Assembly (NCBI GenBank): GCA_022776215.1 | Contig: JALFIR010000074.1 | Coordinates: 1 to 37,489, forward strand | Length of the DNA stretch: 37,489 nt | DNA from: Colivicinus sp022776215 | GTDB taxonomy: Bacteria > Bacillota_I > Bacilli_A > Erysipelotrichales > Erysipelotrichaceae | Direction of reading: 5' to 3' | Shown here: piece by piece, positions 1 to 8,423 of the stretch | How the letters are laid out: each line of letters opens with the position of its first letter | Numbering within the stretch: position 1 is the first letter of the stretch | Position numbers and translations under genes: made by a program | The notes under the pieces: model-generated | Database searches by the model: none | What the model was told of the DNA's origin: nothing | The model's input: only the letters and a program-made list of their open reading frames with translations

Positions 1-205
1 TAATTATTCTTAGTTTCTCTTCTGGAGAATAATACTTATTATTAGTATGTTTCAATGTTTCAGTACCATGCTTATCAGCTAACCTTAAAAAATATCTAAC
101 AACCGTTTCACCAGCATGTAATTCTTTAGCTATGGTTACCGGTGACTTAAGATTGCTTTTCCAATCTTGGTAAGCTTTAAGCTTTTGTTCATAAGTTAAT
201 TTCAT
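1..205 (-). CDS. IS3-type transposase OrfA, N-terminal part (truncated by window)
   Basis: An open frame starts at ATG 205 and stays open to base 1 (68 codons). The protein begins MKLTYEQKLKAYQDWK and contains a helix-turn-helix pattern (SPVTIAKELHAGETVVRYFLR) followed by DKHGTETL and YYSPEEKLRII. This is the usual order in OrfA / helix-turn-helix proteins of IS3/IS150 elements. AGGAGG lies about 9 bases upstream of the start. OrfA binds the element ends and is normally joined to the OrfB integrase by frameshifting; OrfB is not in the window. Confidence 0.7.
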   Translation of the reverse strand, partial: MKLTYEQKLKAYQDWKSNLKSPVTIAKELHAGETVVRYFLRLADKHGTETLKHTNNKYYSPEEKLRII

Positions 206-248
206 ATAAAAAGTGAACCTCCTAAGTTTGTCCAACTTTAGGGGTTCA
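1..248 (-). mobile_element. IS3-family insertion sequence, one end only
   Basis: The element runs off the left edge. Read on the minus strand, its end begins TGAACCCCTAAAGTTGGACA (248 down to 229), the TG-starting type of terminal repeat seen in IS3/IS150-group elements. It is followed by a Shine-Dalgarno sequence and an orfA-like gene. A second, imperfect copy of the same end sequence (GTGAACCTCC, around 213-222 on plus) overlaps the ribosome site. The other end and any target duplication lie outside the window, so the exact family is inferred. Confidence 0.65.
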
Positions 249-339
249 CTACAAAGTACGGACTAAACCACCCAATAAACCACCGATAAGAATACTTGTA
301 AATTTTAAAAATTACTTAGATATTAATAATTTGTATTAA

Positions 340-389
340 TATAATACTCAAAAATAATAAGGGCTTAAAAATTGTATAATAGTACCAGT
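340..389 (+). promoter_or_regulatory. dnaX operon promoter region
   Basis: Two TATAAT boxes are present, at 340-345 and 375-380. The second ends 9 bases before the chosen dnaX ATG (390), so transcription from it would start 2-3 bases before the start codon. No Shine-Dalgarno lies close to 390; the nearest AAGGG is about 27 bases away. No convincing -35 box is visible for either. Confidence 0.5.
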
Positions 390-2222
390 ATGAGTTATCA
401 AGTATTATATAGAACATATAGACCATCAAGATTTGATGAGGTAGTAGGGCAGGAGTATATTGTAAAGATTCTTAAGAACACAATTAAGAATAAGAGAATT
501 GCTCATGCATATTTATTTGCGGGTCCAAGAGGAACTGGTAAGACAACGATTGCTAAGTTATTCGCAAAGGCGATTAACTGTGAAGATTTTAATGAAGAAG
601 CTTGTGACAATTGTCCTAGCTGTTTAGCATTCAAGGAAAATAATCATCCAGACATTATTGAACTAGATGCTGCCAGCAACAACTCTGTTGATGATATCAG
701 AGAGATTATTGAACAAGTTCCATATTCACCAATTGTAGGTAAATATAAAGTATATATTATTGATGAAGTTCATATGTTATCTTCATCAGCTTTTAATGCA
801 TTATTAAAGACATTAGAAGAACCACCTGCACATGTTGTCTTTATTTTAGCTACTACTGATCCTCAAAAAATCATTCCTACTGTCTTAAGTAGATGTCAAA
901 GATATAATTTCTCAAAGATCTCTAATCTAAATATGGAAAAAAAGATGGTTGAGATTTTAAACAAGGAACATCTTCAATATGAAGATAAGGCACTAGATGA
1001 AGTTGCTATGTTGGCAGAAGGTGGTATGAGAGATGCTCTATCTATCCTTGAACAAATACTTTCTTACAATAATGATGGAATCTTCTTAGAAGATGTCCAA
1101 AGAATATTTGGTTTAAGTACTAAGGAAGAAAAAGTAGAACTATTAATCAAGATTCATAATGACTTAACAGGTTCTATTAATCTATTAAGACAAATGTATG
1201 ATTCTGGTATTGATCCAAAAAGATTATGTGTAGATTTACTTGAAATCATCAAAGAAAGTCTAATCTATAGTGATGATCAAAATGAAACATTATTAAATAA
1301 ATTATCTAAATTTGATTGTATGAATATCTTAGATGTAGTAAGTGTAAATGACTTATTATCTGATATTACATATCTTGAAGAAGCTTTAAATAAAGCTAGA
1401 AGTAATCAAAGCTTTTTAACATACCTTGAACTAGCTGAGGTAAAGATGGGTGGTAATTCATCTAAACATGCTATTAAAACTAAACCTGCTATAACACAAA
1501 CAGTTACTAGAACTGTTGTGGAAGAACCTAAGGTTGAAGCAGTTGTTGCTGAAGAAGTAAAAGAAGAACCCCAAGTCGTAGTTGAGGAACCTGTTGTTGA
1601 ACAAACAATAACTGAAGATATACCTAATGGGCTTGAATCTGGGGCCTCAAACCTTGGACTCGAATCTGATGGGGCTCGAATCTCAATCACTCCTGAACCA
1701 ATCATGGAAACATTGGTACAAGATTTTACTGGTGGCACTAGTGTCGAAGAAGAACATGAGGTATTAAATGAACAACCTATAGATATTGAGTATCTAGCTG
1801 CATTACTTTTAACTGCTAACAAGAACGAAAAAGTATCTGACAGTATTATCTACAATAGACTAGAAATGTATAAACTAGATCCAGACAAGAGAAAGTTCTA
1901 TGAACTATTAAAAAACACTGACTTATTCGCAAGTGGTAAGGATGTAATAATTGTTACTGGTCCTAAATTGTATATTGATAATATCAATGCAACTGAAAAT
2001 AGAAACGAACTATATCGATTCTTCATGGAAGAGTTTGGACTAGATAAGGTAATCTATGGTGTAGAAGATAATAAACGTGGTGAACTAATTAGTATCTATA
2101 AGAATCTGATGGCTAATAAAGATAGTAAGTCACCAATAGTACAAAAGCCTGTTATTGAAAAAGAGATGACTAATGAAGATAAGGCTAAACTATTATTTGA
2201 TAATGTGAGGGTTGAAGACTAA
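390..2222 (+). CDS. dnaX: DNA polymerase III subunit gamma/tau
   Basis: This is the clamp-loader ATPase that loads the sliding clamp and tethers polymerase III at the replication fork. From ATG 390 the protein is 610 residues. MSYQVLYRTYRP is the family's standard opening, so I prefer this start to a TTG at 372. Walker A GPRGTGKT is at about 45-52, four zinc-finger cysteines at 64, 72, 75 and 78, Walker B VYIIDEVH at about 121-128, and the SRC arginine finger at about 163-165. A low-complexity Glu/Val-rich linker (about 375-445) contains three copies of the intragenic motif GGGCTCGAATCT. The stop overlaps the recR start as TAATG, so the two are probably translationally coupled. The ybaB gene often found between dnaX and recR is absent. 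Confidence 0.95.
   Translation: MSYQVLYRTYRPSRFDEVVGQEYIVKILKNTIKNKRIAHAYLFAGPRGTGKTTIAKLFAKAINCEDFNEEACDNCPSCLAFKENNHPDIIELDAASNNSVDDIREIIEQVPYSPIVGKYKVYIIDEVHMLSSSAFNALLKTLEEPPAHVVFILATTDPQKIIPTVLSRCQRYNFSKISNLNMEKKMVEILNKEHLQYEDKALDEVAMLAEGGMRDALSILEQILSYNNDGIFLEDVQRIFGLSTKEEKVELLIKIHNDLTGSINLLRQMYDSGIDPKRLCVDLLEIIKESLIYSDDQNETLLNKLSKFDCMNILDVVSVNDLLSDITYLEEALNKARSNQSFLTYLELAEVKMGGNSSKHAIKTKPAITQTVTRTVVEEPKVEAVVAEEVKEEPQVVVEEPVVEQTITEDIPNGLESGASNLGLESDGARISITPEPIMETLVQDFTGGTSVEEEHEVLNEQPIDIEYLAALLLTANKNEKVSDSIIYNRLEMYKLDPDKRKFYELLKNTDLFASGKDVIIVTGPKLYIDNINATENRNELYRFFMEEFGLDKVIYGVEDNKRGELISIYKNLMANKDSKSPIVQKPVIEKEMTNEDKAKLLFDNVRVED
1629..1683 (+). repeat. Intragenic GGGCTCGAATCT motif cluster in dnaX
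   Basis: Copies are GGGCTTGAATCT (1629-1640), GGACTCGAATCT (1656-1667) and the exact GGGCTCGAATCT (1672-1683), with a decayed copy between the first two. The first two are read as Gly-Leu-Glu-Ser. The third is in another frame (Gly-Ala-Arg-Ile-Ser), so the DNA rather than the peptide is conserved. The codons GGG, CTC, GCC and CGA are unlike the AT-rich surroundings. Confidence 0.85.
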
Positions 2223-2818
2223 TGTATCCTGAGAGATTTCAAAAAGTAATTGATATGTATGAAAGATTACCAGGAGTAGGTAATAAGACAGCACAAAGAT
2301 TTGCGTTTACTTTATTAAACCTAGATGATGAGACAATAGATGCCTATGCAGATACTTTAAGAGACTTAAAGAATCTCAAAAGATGCAAAGTTTGTGGCTT
2401 TTTAAGTGATGATGATACTTGCCCAATCTGCAAAGATGAATCAAGAGACAAGAATATCATCATGGTGGTAGGTAGTGCTCAAGATCTAATCGCTATTGAA
2501 AAGACTAATACTTATAAGGGTACTTACCATATCTTAAATGGTCTATTGTCTAGTTCTAAGGGCATTTATCCTGAGGATTTAAATATTGATAACTTGTTAA
2601 AGAGAATCAATGATAATACCAAGGAAATAATAGTAGCCACACCACCAACAATGGACGGGGAAATGACAGCACTATATTTAGATAAAGTATTAAAGAACAA
2701 GAATGTCTTAGTAACAAGATTAGCTCATGGTTTACCAATGGGAGCAAGTCTAGATTATACTGATGAATTAACTCTAATTAAGGCGATGACTAATCGTAAG
2801 AAAATAGAAGAAGAATGA
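2222..2818 (+). CDS. recR: Recombination mediator protein RecR
   Basis: RecR works with RecO (and RecF) to load RecA on gapped DNA. The 198-residue protein has the expected full length. The N-terminal helix-hairpin-helix (LPGVGNKTAQRFAF) is followed by a four-cysteine zinc finger (CKVCGF...CPIC, about 56-70). A TOPRIM-like domain follows (VVGSAQDLIAIE), then the Walker-like end ATPPTMDGEMTALY and VTRLAHGLPMG. The start overlaps the dnaX stop by one base and the end overlaps the next gene as ATGA. Confidence 0.95.
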   Translation: MYPERFQKVIDMYERLPGVGNKTAQRFAFTLLNLDDETIDAYADTLRDLKNLKRCKVCGFLSDDDTCPICKDESRDKNIIMVVGSAQDLIAIEKTNTYKGTYHILNGLLSSSKGIYPEDLNIDNLLKRINDNTKEIIVATPPTMDGEMTALYLDKVLKNKNVLVTRLAHGLPMGASLDYTDELTLIKAMTNRKKIEEE

Positions 2819-3942
2819 TATTACTAAAATCTTTTGATGAACAAAATAACTTCAATAATGCGATAGTACCATTATCATTAAATATTGATAAGCTTATTTT
2901 TGTATACCATCATCAGATAGATAGAAGTAAATTTGAATACTGTACCAAAGTAATCAATAAATACAAAGATATTGAAATTCATTTTACTAAAGTTGATGAA
3001 CAAAGCATAAGACAATACTTTAGTGATGAGACAATAGTTGATGTCAGTGCCAACAAGTATCTTTCATTAGTATTGTGTGAAATGGCATTAAAAAGAAATA
3101 ATCGTATTATTTATTTTGATGAAGAAGAGAAGTGCATCAAGGATTATCGTAAACATGAAGCCTTAACTTCAAAGATTTTTAATTTTCAAATAGAAGATAT
3201 CATCACTTTAAATGGTGGTCGTATTATATCTTCTATGCATAATCCTGTAAAAAATAGAGAGACAATAGAACTAATCTATAAGACTATTGAATATAGTAAG
3301 AATAATTATTCAAACTTCATTTCCTTTGTTTCAAAGATTAATAACTTAATTAATTATCTAGATCATCAAGATAATGATTATTATCTTGATGAAACAACAA
3401 TTAAGAAAATAACAAGTGATGAGAATTATCGCTATTTTAAAGATTTAAACTTATTTACAATTAAAGATAATACTCTAAGTTTCTTCAACAAAGACATTAG
3501 AAGAATCTTTATGGTCTCTGGCACTTTCTTAGAAAACTATATCTACAATAAACTAGTTGATAGTAAATTATTTGATGATGTCTTGATGTCTTGTAACATC
3601 GAATTTTCAAGAACCCAAAATCTTTCAGTAAGATGTGAATTAGATTGTTTAGTGATTAAAGATAATTGTTTACTGTTTACTAGTATTAAATCTAACAAAG
3701 TGGATCCAAGTGATTTAAATGAAATAAAAGTTCATAATGTGATGTTTGGTAATGAATATTCTAAACCTGTTATTTGTCTTTATAGCGAACTAAGTGAAAA
3801 TAGACCACTAGTATATGCCAAGGGTGAAGAGCTTGGTATCTATATAATTGAGAAAAATGACTTTGAAAATGATGTCGCAAATAGATTTTTAGAGATAATT
3901 AACAATTCCTACCAGTATAATAATGGTATATGGCAGCGATAG
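2815..3942 (+). CDS. Card1/Can2-like protein (DUF1887 type), nuclease motif degenerate
   Basis: A 375-residue protein with an N-terminal half that looks like a CARF/Rossmann fold and a C-terminal PD-(D/E)XK-like domain. The C-terminal marks are GTFLENYIYNKL (about 236-247), ELD (about 274-276) and LLFTSIKSNK (about 285-294), followed by a helix and KPVICLYSEL. This is the layout of DUF1887 proteins, which include the CRISPR-associated nucleases Card1 and Can2. The E-x-K pair normally following the Asp reads S-I-K here, so the catalytic Glu appears to be lost. No CRISPR array or cas gene is in the window. It overlaps recR by 4 bases and the next gene by 13. Function is uncertain. Confidence 0.6.
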   Translation: MILLKSFDEQNNFNNAIVPLSLNIDKLIFVYHHQIDRSKFEYCTKVINKYKDIEIHFTKVDEQSIRQYFSDETIVDVSANKYLSLVLCEMALKRNNRIIYFDEEEKCIKDYRKHEALTSKIFNFQIEDIITLNGGRIISSMHNPVKNRETIELIYKTIEYSKNNYSNFISFVSKINNLINYLDHQDNDYYLDETTIKKITSDENYRYFKDLNLFTIKDNTLSFFNKDIRRIFMVSGTFLENYIYNKLVDSKLFDDVLMSCNIEFSRTQNLSVRCELDCLVIKDNCLLFTSIKSNKVDPSDLNEIKVHNVMFGNEYSKPVICLYSELSENRPLVYAKGEELGIYIIEKNDFENDVANRFLEIINNSYQYNNGIWQR

Positions 3943-4802
3943 CTTATATTACTGATTCTAAGATGTTAGATCATCATCGTTTAAATGCAGACACGACGAT
4001 GAATTTTTGGCGTTTATCTCCAACATTATCATTCTCTAATTTTAAAGTAGGTGATTTAATATTCTTCCTATCTAAAGACAAGATACATATGCGTGATGGA
4101 GAAAAGGGCATTGTTGGCTATGGCAGAGTAGAAAGTTTAATTGTTAATAGCGTTAATACCATGTGGAACAAATTTGAACAAGAAAATGGATATAACACTT
4201 GTGATGAATTCAAGGAAGCAATCCTTAAAGTAAGCAAGGATCATAAGCTTCCATCTAAGATATCTTCTTTCTATTTAAAAGATGTTGTCTTCTTCCAAGC
4301 TCCTGCTTATTTAAGTGAATTTGGTATGCTAATATCCAATAATGTAGAATCTTATGTTTACATTAATCCCGAGGAAATAGTAATTAAACTATTAGAATAT
4401 GCCAAGGATAATGTAGACTTATGGTCAAGTGTTGAGAATGTTTGCGACAAGATTGATGACGAAGAATTAAAGTATGCGATTAGATTAGCTCATAATAGGA
4501 TCGGTGATTTTAATCTTCATGATAAACAAACAAAAGCAATCAAAATCATGCATAAGGTTAAGCTTCTTAATTCTGAATTGTCTTATGTTGGTAATTCAAT
4601 TCTTGATTTAACTCTTGTGAATGAAAGAAATGTTTTGATTGTATTGTTTAATGACAACAACATGGATATAAGGTTGTTAATAGGACAGTGTGAACTGTAT
4701 CGTAAGTATATTGGTGAATATTATCCTAATGCGTTTAAGTTGTATTTTAAAGTAAGTAATAATGATAAGGAATTAGAATATCTATTGAATAAATTTATAT
4801 GA
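3930..4802 (+). CDS. EVE/PUA-like domain protein of unknown function
   Basis: This is a 290-residue protein. The first 90 or so residues contain NFWRLSPTLSFSNFKVGDLIFFLSK followed by GIVGYGRV, resembling EVE/PUA-like folds, which bind modified bases or RNA. The C-terminal 100 residues are a mixed alpha/beta segment (NRIGDFNLHDKQTKAI, then NERNVLIVLFNDNN) that I do not recognise. The gene overlaps both neighbours, so it is co-translated with the Card1-like gene, suggesting a shared nucleic-acid sensing role. That role is inference. Confidence 0.5.
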   Translation: MAAIAYITDSKMLDHHRLNADTTMNFWRLSPTLSFSNFKVGDLIFFLSKDKIHMRDGEKGIVGYGRVESLIVNSVNTMWNKFEQENGYNTCDEFKEAILKVSKDHKLPSKISSFYLKDVVFFQAPAYLSEFGMLISNNVESYVYINPEEIVIKLLEYAKDNVDLWSSVENVCDKIDDEELKYAIRLAHNRIGDFNLHDKQTKAIKIMHKVKLLNSELSYVGNSILDLTLVNERNVLIVLFNDNNMDIRLLIGQCELYRKYIGEYYPNAFKLYFKVSNNDKELEYLLNKFI

Positions 4803-5167
4803 GAGAGAATAATTTTGGAAAGTATTTGGGTTTCACTTGTATTAAAAATACTAAGGAAGAAACAATTTATGAAGTTGAAGTTAATGAGAATGTAATGAAT
4901 CCCTTTAATGCAGTACATGGCGGATTATTGTATGCATTATGTGATGAAGCCTGTGGCTATGCCTGTGGTTTAGTTTATAAGATGCCAGTTACTGTTAATG
5001 CGACTTTTAATTATTTAAAGCCAGCTATGAATACATCTAAATTAAAAGCTGTTGTTCATCCTATTAAAGTTGGATCAACATTAGCTGTGTTAGATGTGAA
5101 TGTTTATGATGATAAAGACTTACACTTATGTAATGGTACTTTTACTTATATGGAGATAAATAAATGA
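4799..5167 (+). CDS. PaaI-family hotdog thioesterase
   Basis: A 122-residue single hotdog domain, the usual size for PaaI-type acyl-CoA thioesterases. The signature NPFNAVHGGLLYALCDEACGYA (about residues 35-56) has the HGG turn and the acidic residue on the central helix. NATFNYLKPA is the strand that lines the active site. Substrate cannot be told from sequence. It overlaps the previous gene and the next as ATGA. Its link to the nucleic-acid genes upstream may be only operonic. Confidence 0.8.
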   Translation: MRENNFGKYLGFTCIKNTKEETIYEVEVNENVMNPFNAVHGGLLYALCDEACGYACGLVYKMPVTVNATFNYLKPAMNTSKLKAVVHPIKVGSTLAVLDVNVYDDKDLHLCNGTFTYMEINK

Positions 5168-5811
5168 ATAAGAAGATAAAATATATAATTCTTTTCCTAT
5201 TAGCTATTGTGTTGGGTTTAGCAGGTAGAGTAATAATAAATCAATCAACCTTATTGGTTGATACAAACACAACAGTACCTGAGGGTTTCTTACCTATTAA
5301 TGATTATGTTTTAGTTGATAAGAACACAAAAGAACCTGTTCAAAAGATTAGATGTTTAGATTATAAATATGAGAATGATTCATATGATTATAGTAGCAAT
5401 CTAGAGACTACTAAGGGTATTGATGCTCATTCTAGTTTTGAAGAGTTTGTGGATGCTTATGGTGATTATGTAGCCACATACATCTTATGTCATAAGGTTA
5501 CTAGTGATGATTATAACGATGATATTAATTTACATAATATCAAGGTAAAGACTTTCTATGATGAATATATCAAGACTGAGAAGTGTAACTTAGATGATTT
5601 TAATATTAATGTTAATTTCTCTTGTTATACACAGATGAATAATGTTTACTATACCCAAAGAGAATATGAAAAGTTAAGGGATAATGAAAACTTCTTTTGG
5701 AAGCTTAAGATTAATGAATTTAGTTTACACTTCTCTTATATCTGTAAGAACTATGAATATAATAGTCATGGTGTAGGTATCTTTGATTATGTATCTTCAT
5801 CAATGTGGTAA
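5164..5811 (+). CDS. Membrane-anchored extracytoplasmic protein, unknown
   Basis: A 215-residue protein with an N-terminal hydrophobic segment (about residues 6-23, IKYIILFLLAIVLGLAG). It probably acts as a signal anchor or uncleaved signal peptide, with the rest outside the cell. The body is rich in Tyr, Asn and Asp, with four well-spaced Cys. I recognise no domain. It is the last gene of the dnaX-recR operon: its stop is followed at once by a strong terminator. Confidence 0.6.
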   Translation: MNKKIKYIILFLLAIVLGLAGRVIINQSTLLVDTNTTVPEGFLPINDYVLVDKNTKEPVQKIRCLDYKYENDSYDYSSNLETTKGIDAHSSFEEFVDAYGDYVATYILCHKVTSDDYNDDINLHNIKVKTFYDEYIKTEKCNLDDFNINVNFSCYTQMNNVYYTQREYEKLRDNENFFWKLKINEFSLHFSYICKNYEYNSHGVGIFDYVSSSMW

Positions 5812-5814
5812 TAT

Positions 5815-5837
5815 GCGAGCATTTGCTCGCTTTTTTT
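5815..5837 (+). terminator. Intrinsic terminator of the dnaX-recR operon
   Basis: The stem GCGAGC / GCTCGC with loop ATTT is followed by seven T residues, 4 bases after the stop codon of the preceding gene. Confidence 0.92.
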
Positions 5838-6060
5838 GTTTATAATTAGTTTAATTCGCTTAATTTTCAATCTCTTTGAACATTTTTCATTAAATATTAC
5901 GAACATAGAATTTAGTCCTTTAATTAGTCATACGCGTTTGACCAATTAATTATCAGCTAATATATGTTTATCATTTCAATCAGTTAGTAAGATAATTACT
6001 GTTAAGTAATACCATTTCTTTAAAATTATGTGTACAATCATTAATAGAGTGAGGGTTTAT
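5838..6060 (+). promoter_or_regulatory. Intergenic region with dyad and promoter-like box
   Basis: An inverted repeat, TTAATTAGTCA (5920-5930) and TGACCAATTAA (5939-5949), has 10 of 11 matching positions around the 8-base centre TACGCGTT. It may be an operator. A -10-like TACAAT lies at 6033-6038, and GAGGG at 6051-6055 is a ribosome site for the ATG at 6061. No other gene is seen here. Confidence 0.4.
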
Positions 6061-6870
6061 ATGAAAGATAATTTTAAAAAAGGATTAAAAATAATAGAAA
6101 CGGTATTTGCTGTACTATTTATCATATCGTTAGTATTTAACTTTATTGATAAGACAGTAATTAGTATGAATACTGCAAGAGTATTTGCGTTAATAGTAAC
6201 AATAATTCATATAATTTCTATTGTTACTAAGAACTCAAAAGGTGACTATGCAATGTTAATTGTATTTGCCTTAGCAGTAGCTGTACTAATCAGCGCATCG
6301 TCAACAGTAGCTATTCATAAGAAAGACTATTATGATGATAGTCCAACTGGTGTATTAAAAAGAGAAATCTATGATCAAAGTGGTGTTAATGTTTATTTCA
6401 ACTTTGATTTAATGGAAGACGAAAAAGTTAAGTTAACTTATACTACAGACTATAATATCAGCGAGGAACAAGCTATAGAATCATTAAAGATAATCAAAGA
6501 AGAATTAGCTAAGTATGAAAAAGGACTTCCTTCTAAGATCTATCTAGTAAATGATTTTAAGATGAGAGGTGCTGATGAAAATGGTGTTTTTGTTGTTAGA
6601 AAGAATTTCATTATTCTTAATAACAATTCAGAAGATATCAGAGCAGAACTACATCACCAAATGGGACATTCAATTGAAAACAAGTCTTACAACTTATTAA
6701 GCTTCTTAAAGTTTAGAACTGTTAAATCATCATGTAACTTAGTATCGGATAAAGCTTGTGAAAACAATAATGAACTATTCGCTGAAACATGGAAGACTAA
6801 GGTATATGATAATAAGACTACTGATTATTCAAATGCTTTAAGTGCAATATTTGATGCATATTTAAAATAA
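6061..6870 (+). CDS. Membrane protein with degenerate zincin (HQxxH) domain
   Basis: From ATG 6061, which has GAGGG 5 bases upstream, the protein is 269 residues; an upstream in-frame ATG at 6028 lacks a ribosome site. Three hydrophobic segments lie in the first 90 residues. The C-terminal domain has ELHHQMGHSIE, with HQMGH at about 199-203, then downstream acidic residues in NNELFAETW. The position and the following ELFAE match zinc metallopeptidases of the HExxH type, such as lethal-factor-like domains. Here the catalytic Glu is Gln (codon CAA), so metal could still bind but hydrolysis would be impaired. The gene stands alone before a terminator. Confidence 0.5.
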   Translation: MKDNFKKGLKIIETVFAVLFIISLVFNFIDKTVISMNTARVFALIVTIIHIISIVTKNSKGDYAMLIVFALAVAVLISASSTVAIHKKDYYDDSPTGVLKREIYDQSGVNVYFNFDLMEDEKVKLTYTTDYNISEEQAIESLKIIKEELAKYEKGLPSKIYLVNDFKMRGADENGVFVVRKNFIILNNNSEDIRAELHHQMGHSIENKSYNLLSFLKFRTVKSSCNLVSDKACENNNELFAETWKTKVYDNKTTDYSNALSAIFDAYLK

Positions 6871-6873
6871 AAG

Positions 6874-6905
6874 AAAAACGCGGTTTAAATAAATCGCGTT
6901 TTTAA
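6874..6905. terminator. Bidirectional terminator between convergent genes
   Basis: Stem AAAACGCG (6875-6882) and CGCGTTTT (6895-6902) around a 12-base AT loop, with A and T runs on both sides. It lies between the stops of the membrane protein (6870, plus) and the permease (6928, minus), so it can serve both. Confidence 0.8.
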
Positions 6906-6927
6906 AAACATATTTTAATTTTATCTA

Positions 6928-8295
6928 TTAAAGTTCCTTACCCTTACCACAGATCTTTCTAGTGATAATACCAACAATCATTGCTACAGCTAATGAAGTG
7001 ATAGAGATAAGAGGTCCTTCAGTAACTGGATTATATCCAAAGTTTAATACTAGACCACCAATACCGCATACAAAGATTGCAGCTACTGGATATAGGTTCT
7101 TATTATCGCTAAGATCTACCTTAGCTAATAATTGAAGACCACTTGCTGCGATAAAGCCATATAGCGCTACACAAGCACCACCCATTACACACTTAGGAAT
7201 TGAATTGATCAATGTGATAAATGGTGTGAAGAATGATAGTAGGATACAGCCAAATGATGTATAGAATAGTGTGCTTACAGAAGCGTTACCAGTAATAGCT
7301 ACACATGCTACTGATTCACCATATGTAGTATTAGCACAACAACCAAATACAGTACCAACAAATGAACCAATACCATCACCCATTAGAGTCTTATCTAGAC
7401 CTGGATCTGTGATTAAGTCTTTGTTGATGATGTTACTTACGTTTTTATGGTCACCAATGTGTTCACATAATAGAACTACTGAAAGTGGAGCGAATACTAA
7501 GATTAAGTTAATAATAGCAGTTAAGTCAATTGGAAGATATTCACCGTTTGTTTGGATTGCTCTTAGAAGGAAAATCTTTGGATAATCCACAATTGAACTT
7601 AATGTAAATGGAACAAATGTTTTAGTAAATACTGAGAAATCTAAGATTTGTAAAGTAGCATTACCAGTTGCGTTACCAATTAGAGTAAGTACAAGAGCTA
7701 CTACATAACCAACACCAATACCAATTACGAATGGGAATAGTTGCATAGACTTGCTTCCCTTAACTGATGCAACAACAATTGAGAAGAAAGTAATAAGACC
7801 AATTGCGATAGTAATTAAGCTATATTCACTACCACCATTAGTACTCATCCAGCTTGTAGCTGTTCCTGATAAAGATAAACCGATTAAAGATACAACAGGA
7901 CCAGCAATAACTGCAGGAAGTAGTTTGTTTACCCAACCAGAGCCAACAGCTTTAATAATTAGTGCGAATATTACATATACTAGAGCAGCAATACCTACAC
8001 CAATGATTATTCCCCAATAACCATAACCTGATGAAATAGAAGTAGCATAAGCACCTAAGAAGGCAAATGAGCTTCCTAAGAATACAGGGCTCTTTTTCTT
8101 AGTGCAGAAGATATATACTAGAGTACCAATACCAGCACCTAGTAATGCAGCAGCAGGATCACTTGGTAGTCCATATTGAGTCATTAGAATTGGAACTAAT
8201 AGAGTAGCTGCCATAATAGCGATCATTTCCTGTAACGCAAACATTAAATTTTGTTTTACAGTAGGTTTGTCATTAATGTCATAAACAAGTTTCAT
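6928..8295 (-). CDS. uraA: Uracil permease, NCS2 family
   Basis: This 455-residue membrane protein has many hydrophobic segments and the NCS2 core motifs. VLLCEHIGDH carries the substrate-binding Glu of TM8 in UraA-type carriers, and NTTYGESVA carries the second conserved Glu in TM10. It imports a nucleobase with protons. The spacing and the EHIGDH motif favour uracil over xanthine or guanine, but specificity is inferred. AGGAGG lies just upstream of the start. The gene has its own promoter (8424-8452) and an attenuator-like leader, fitting control by nucleobase supply. Confidence 0.85.
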   Translation of the reverse strand: MKLVYDINDKPTVKQNLMFALQEMIAIMAATLLVPILMTQYGLPSDPAAALLGAGIGTLVYIFCTKKKSPVFLGSSFAFLGAYATSISSGYGYWGIIIGVGIAALVYVIFALIIKAVGSGWVNKLLPAVIAGPVVSLIGLSLSGTATSWMSTNGGSEYSLITIAIGLITFFSIVVASVKGSKSMQLFPFVIGIGVGYVVALVLTLIGNATGNATLQILDFSVFTKTFVPFTLSSIVDYPKIFLLRAIQTNGEYLPIDLTAIINLILVFAPLSVVLLCEHIGDHKNVSNIINKDLITDPGLDKTLMGDGIGSFVGTVFGCCANTTYGESVACVAITGNASVSTLFYTSFGCILLSFFTPFITLINSIPKCVMGGACVALYGFIAASGLQLLAKVDLSDNKNLYPVAAIFVCGIGGLVLNFGYNPVTEGPLISITSLAVAMIVGIITRKICGKGKEL

Positions 8296-8309
8296 AAAAT
8301 CCTCCTAAC

Positions 8310-8423
8310 AAAAAACCTTGCCCCAATCTGATAAGCAAGGTTATATTTCCTTATTAAAAATATCTAATTTAAATGCCCTTGCTGATATCTCGTATCAGAT
8401 TAAAGATGCTTTTTATCTTTGCC
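8310..8423 (-). promoter_or_regulatory. Attenuator leader of the permease gene
   Basis: On the minus strand the leader ends in an intrinsic terminator: AACCTTGC (8342-8335) pairs with GCAAGGTT (8321-8314), followed by a T run just before the Shine-Dalgarno. The terminator's left arm and loop, CCTTGCTTATCAGATT, is complementary to two upstream pieces, AATCTGATA (8401-8393) and AGCAAGG (8383-8377), so a competing antiterminator can form. A small hairpin with loop CGAGA lies between them; the loop vaguely resembles PyrR-binding loops. I could not match it to a known riboswitch. Confidence 0.6.

Noticed and set aside
372..389. TTG start for dnaX at 372.
   Set aside because: The -10 box TATAAT lies within those codons, and the family's conserved start is MSYQVLYR at 390.
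936..955. A slippery A-AAA-AAG in the correct frame in dnaX with a stop soon after in the -1 frame, like the E. coli gamma frameshift site.
   Set aside because: It lies at about codon 184, inside the ATPase region, not after domain III where gamma ends. No upstream ribosome-like stimulator or downstream hairpin is visible, and A runs are common in this AT-rich sequence.
1629..1683. Gly-Leu-Glu-Ser as a conserved peptide tag in several proteins.
   Set aside because: The same DNA is read in other frames in dnaX, rhodanese-ttcA and atpD and in reverse in cca, so the peptide is not what is conserved.
2461..2500. RecR lacks the TOPRIM Glu after VV (reads VVG).
   Set aside because: As I recall, this position varies in other RecR proteins (B. 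subtilis has Gln), and RecR is not a nuclease, so it is not notable.
7271..8020. Two plus-strand reading frames inside the permease gene.
   Set aside because: They are antisense shadows of a clear 455-residue membrane protein, with no promoter, ribosome site or recognisable domain.
8343..8423. Guanine or preQ1 riboswitch in the permease leader.
   Set aside because: The conserved junction and loop sequences of the purine aptamer and the preQ1-I core are not present.
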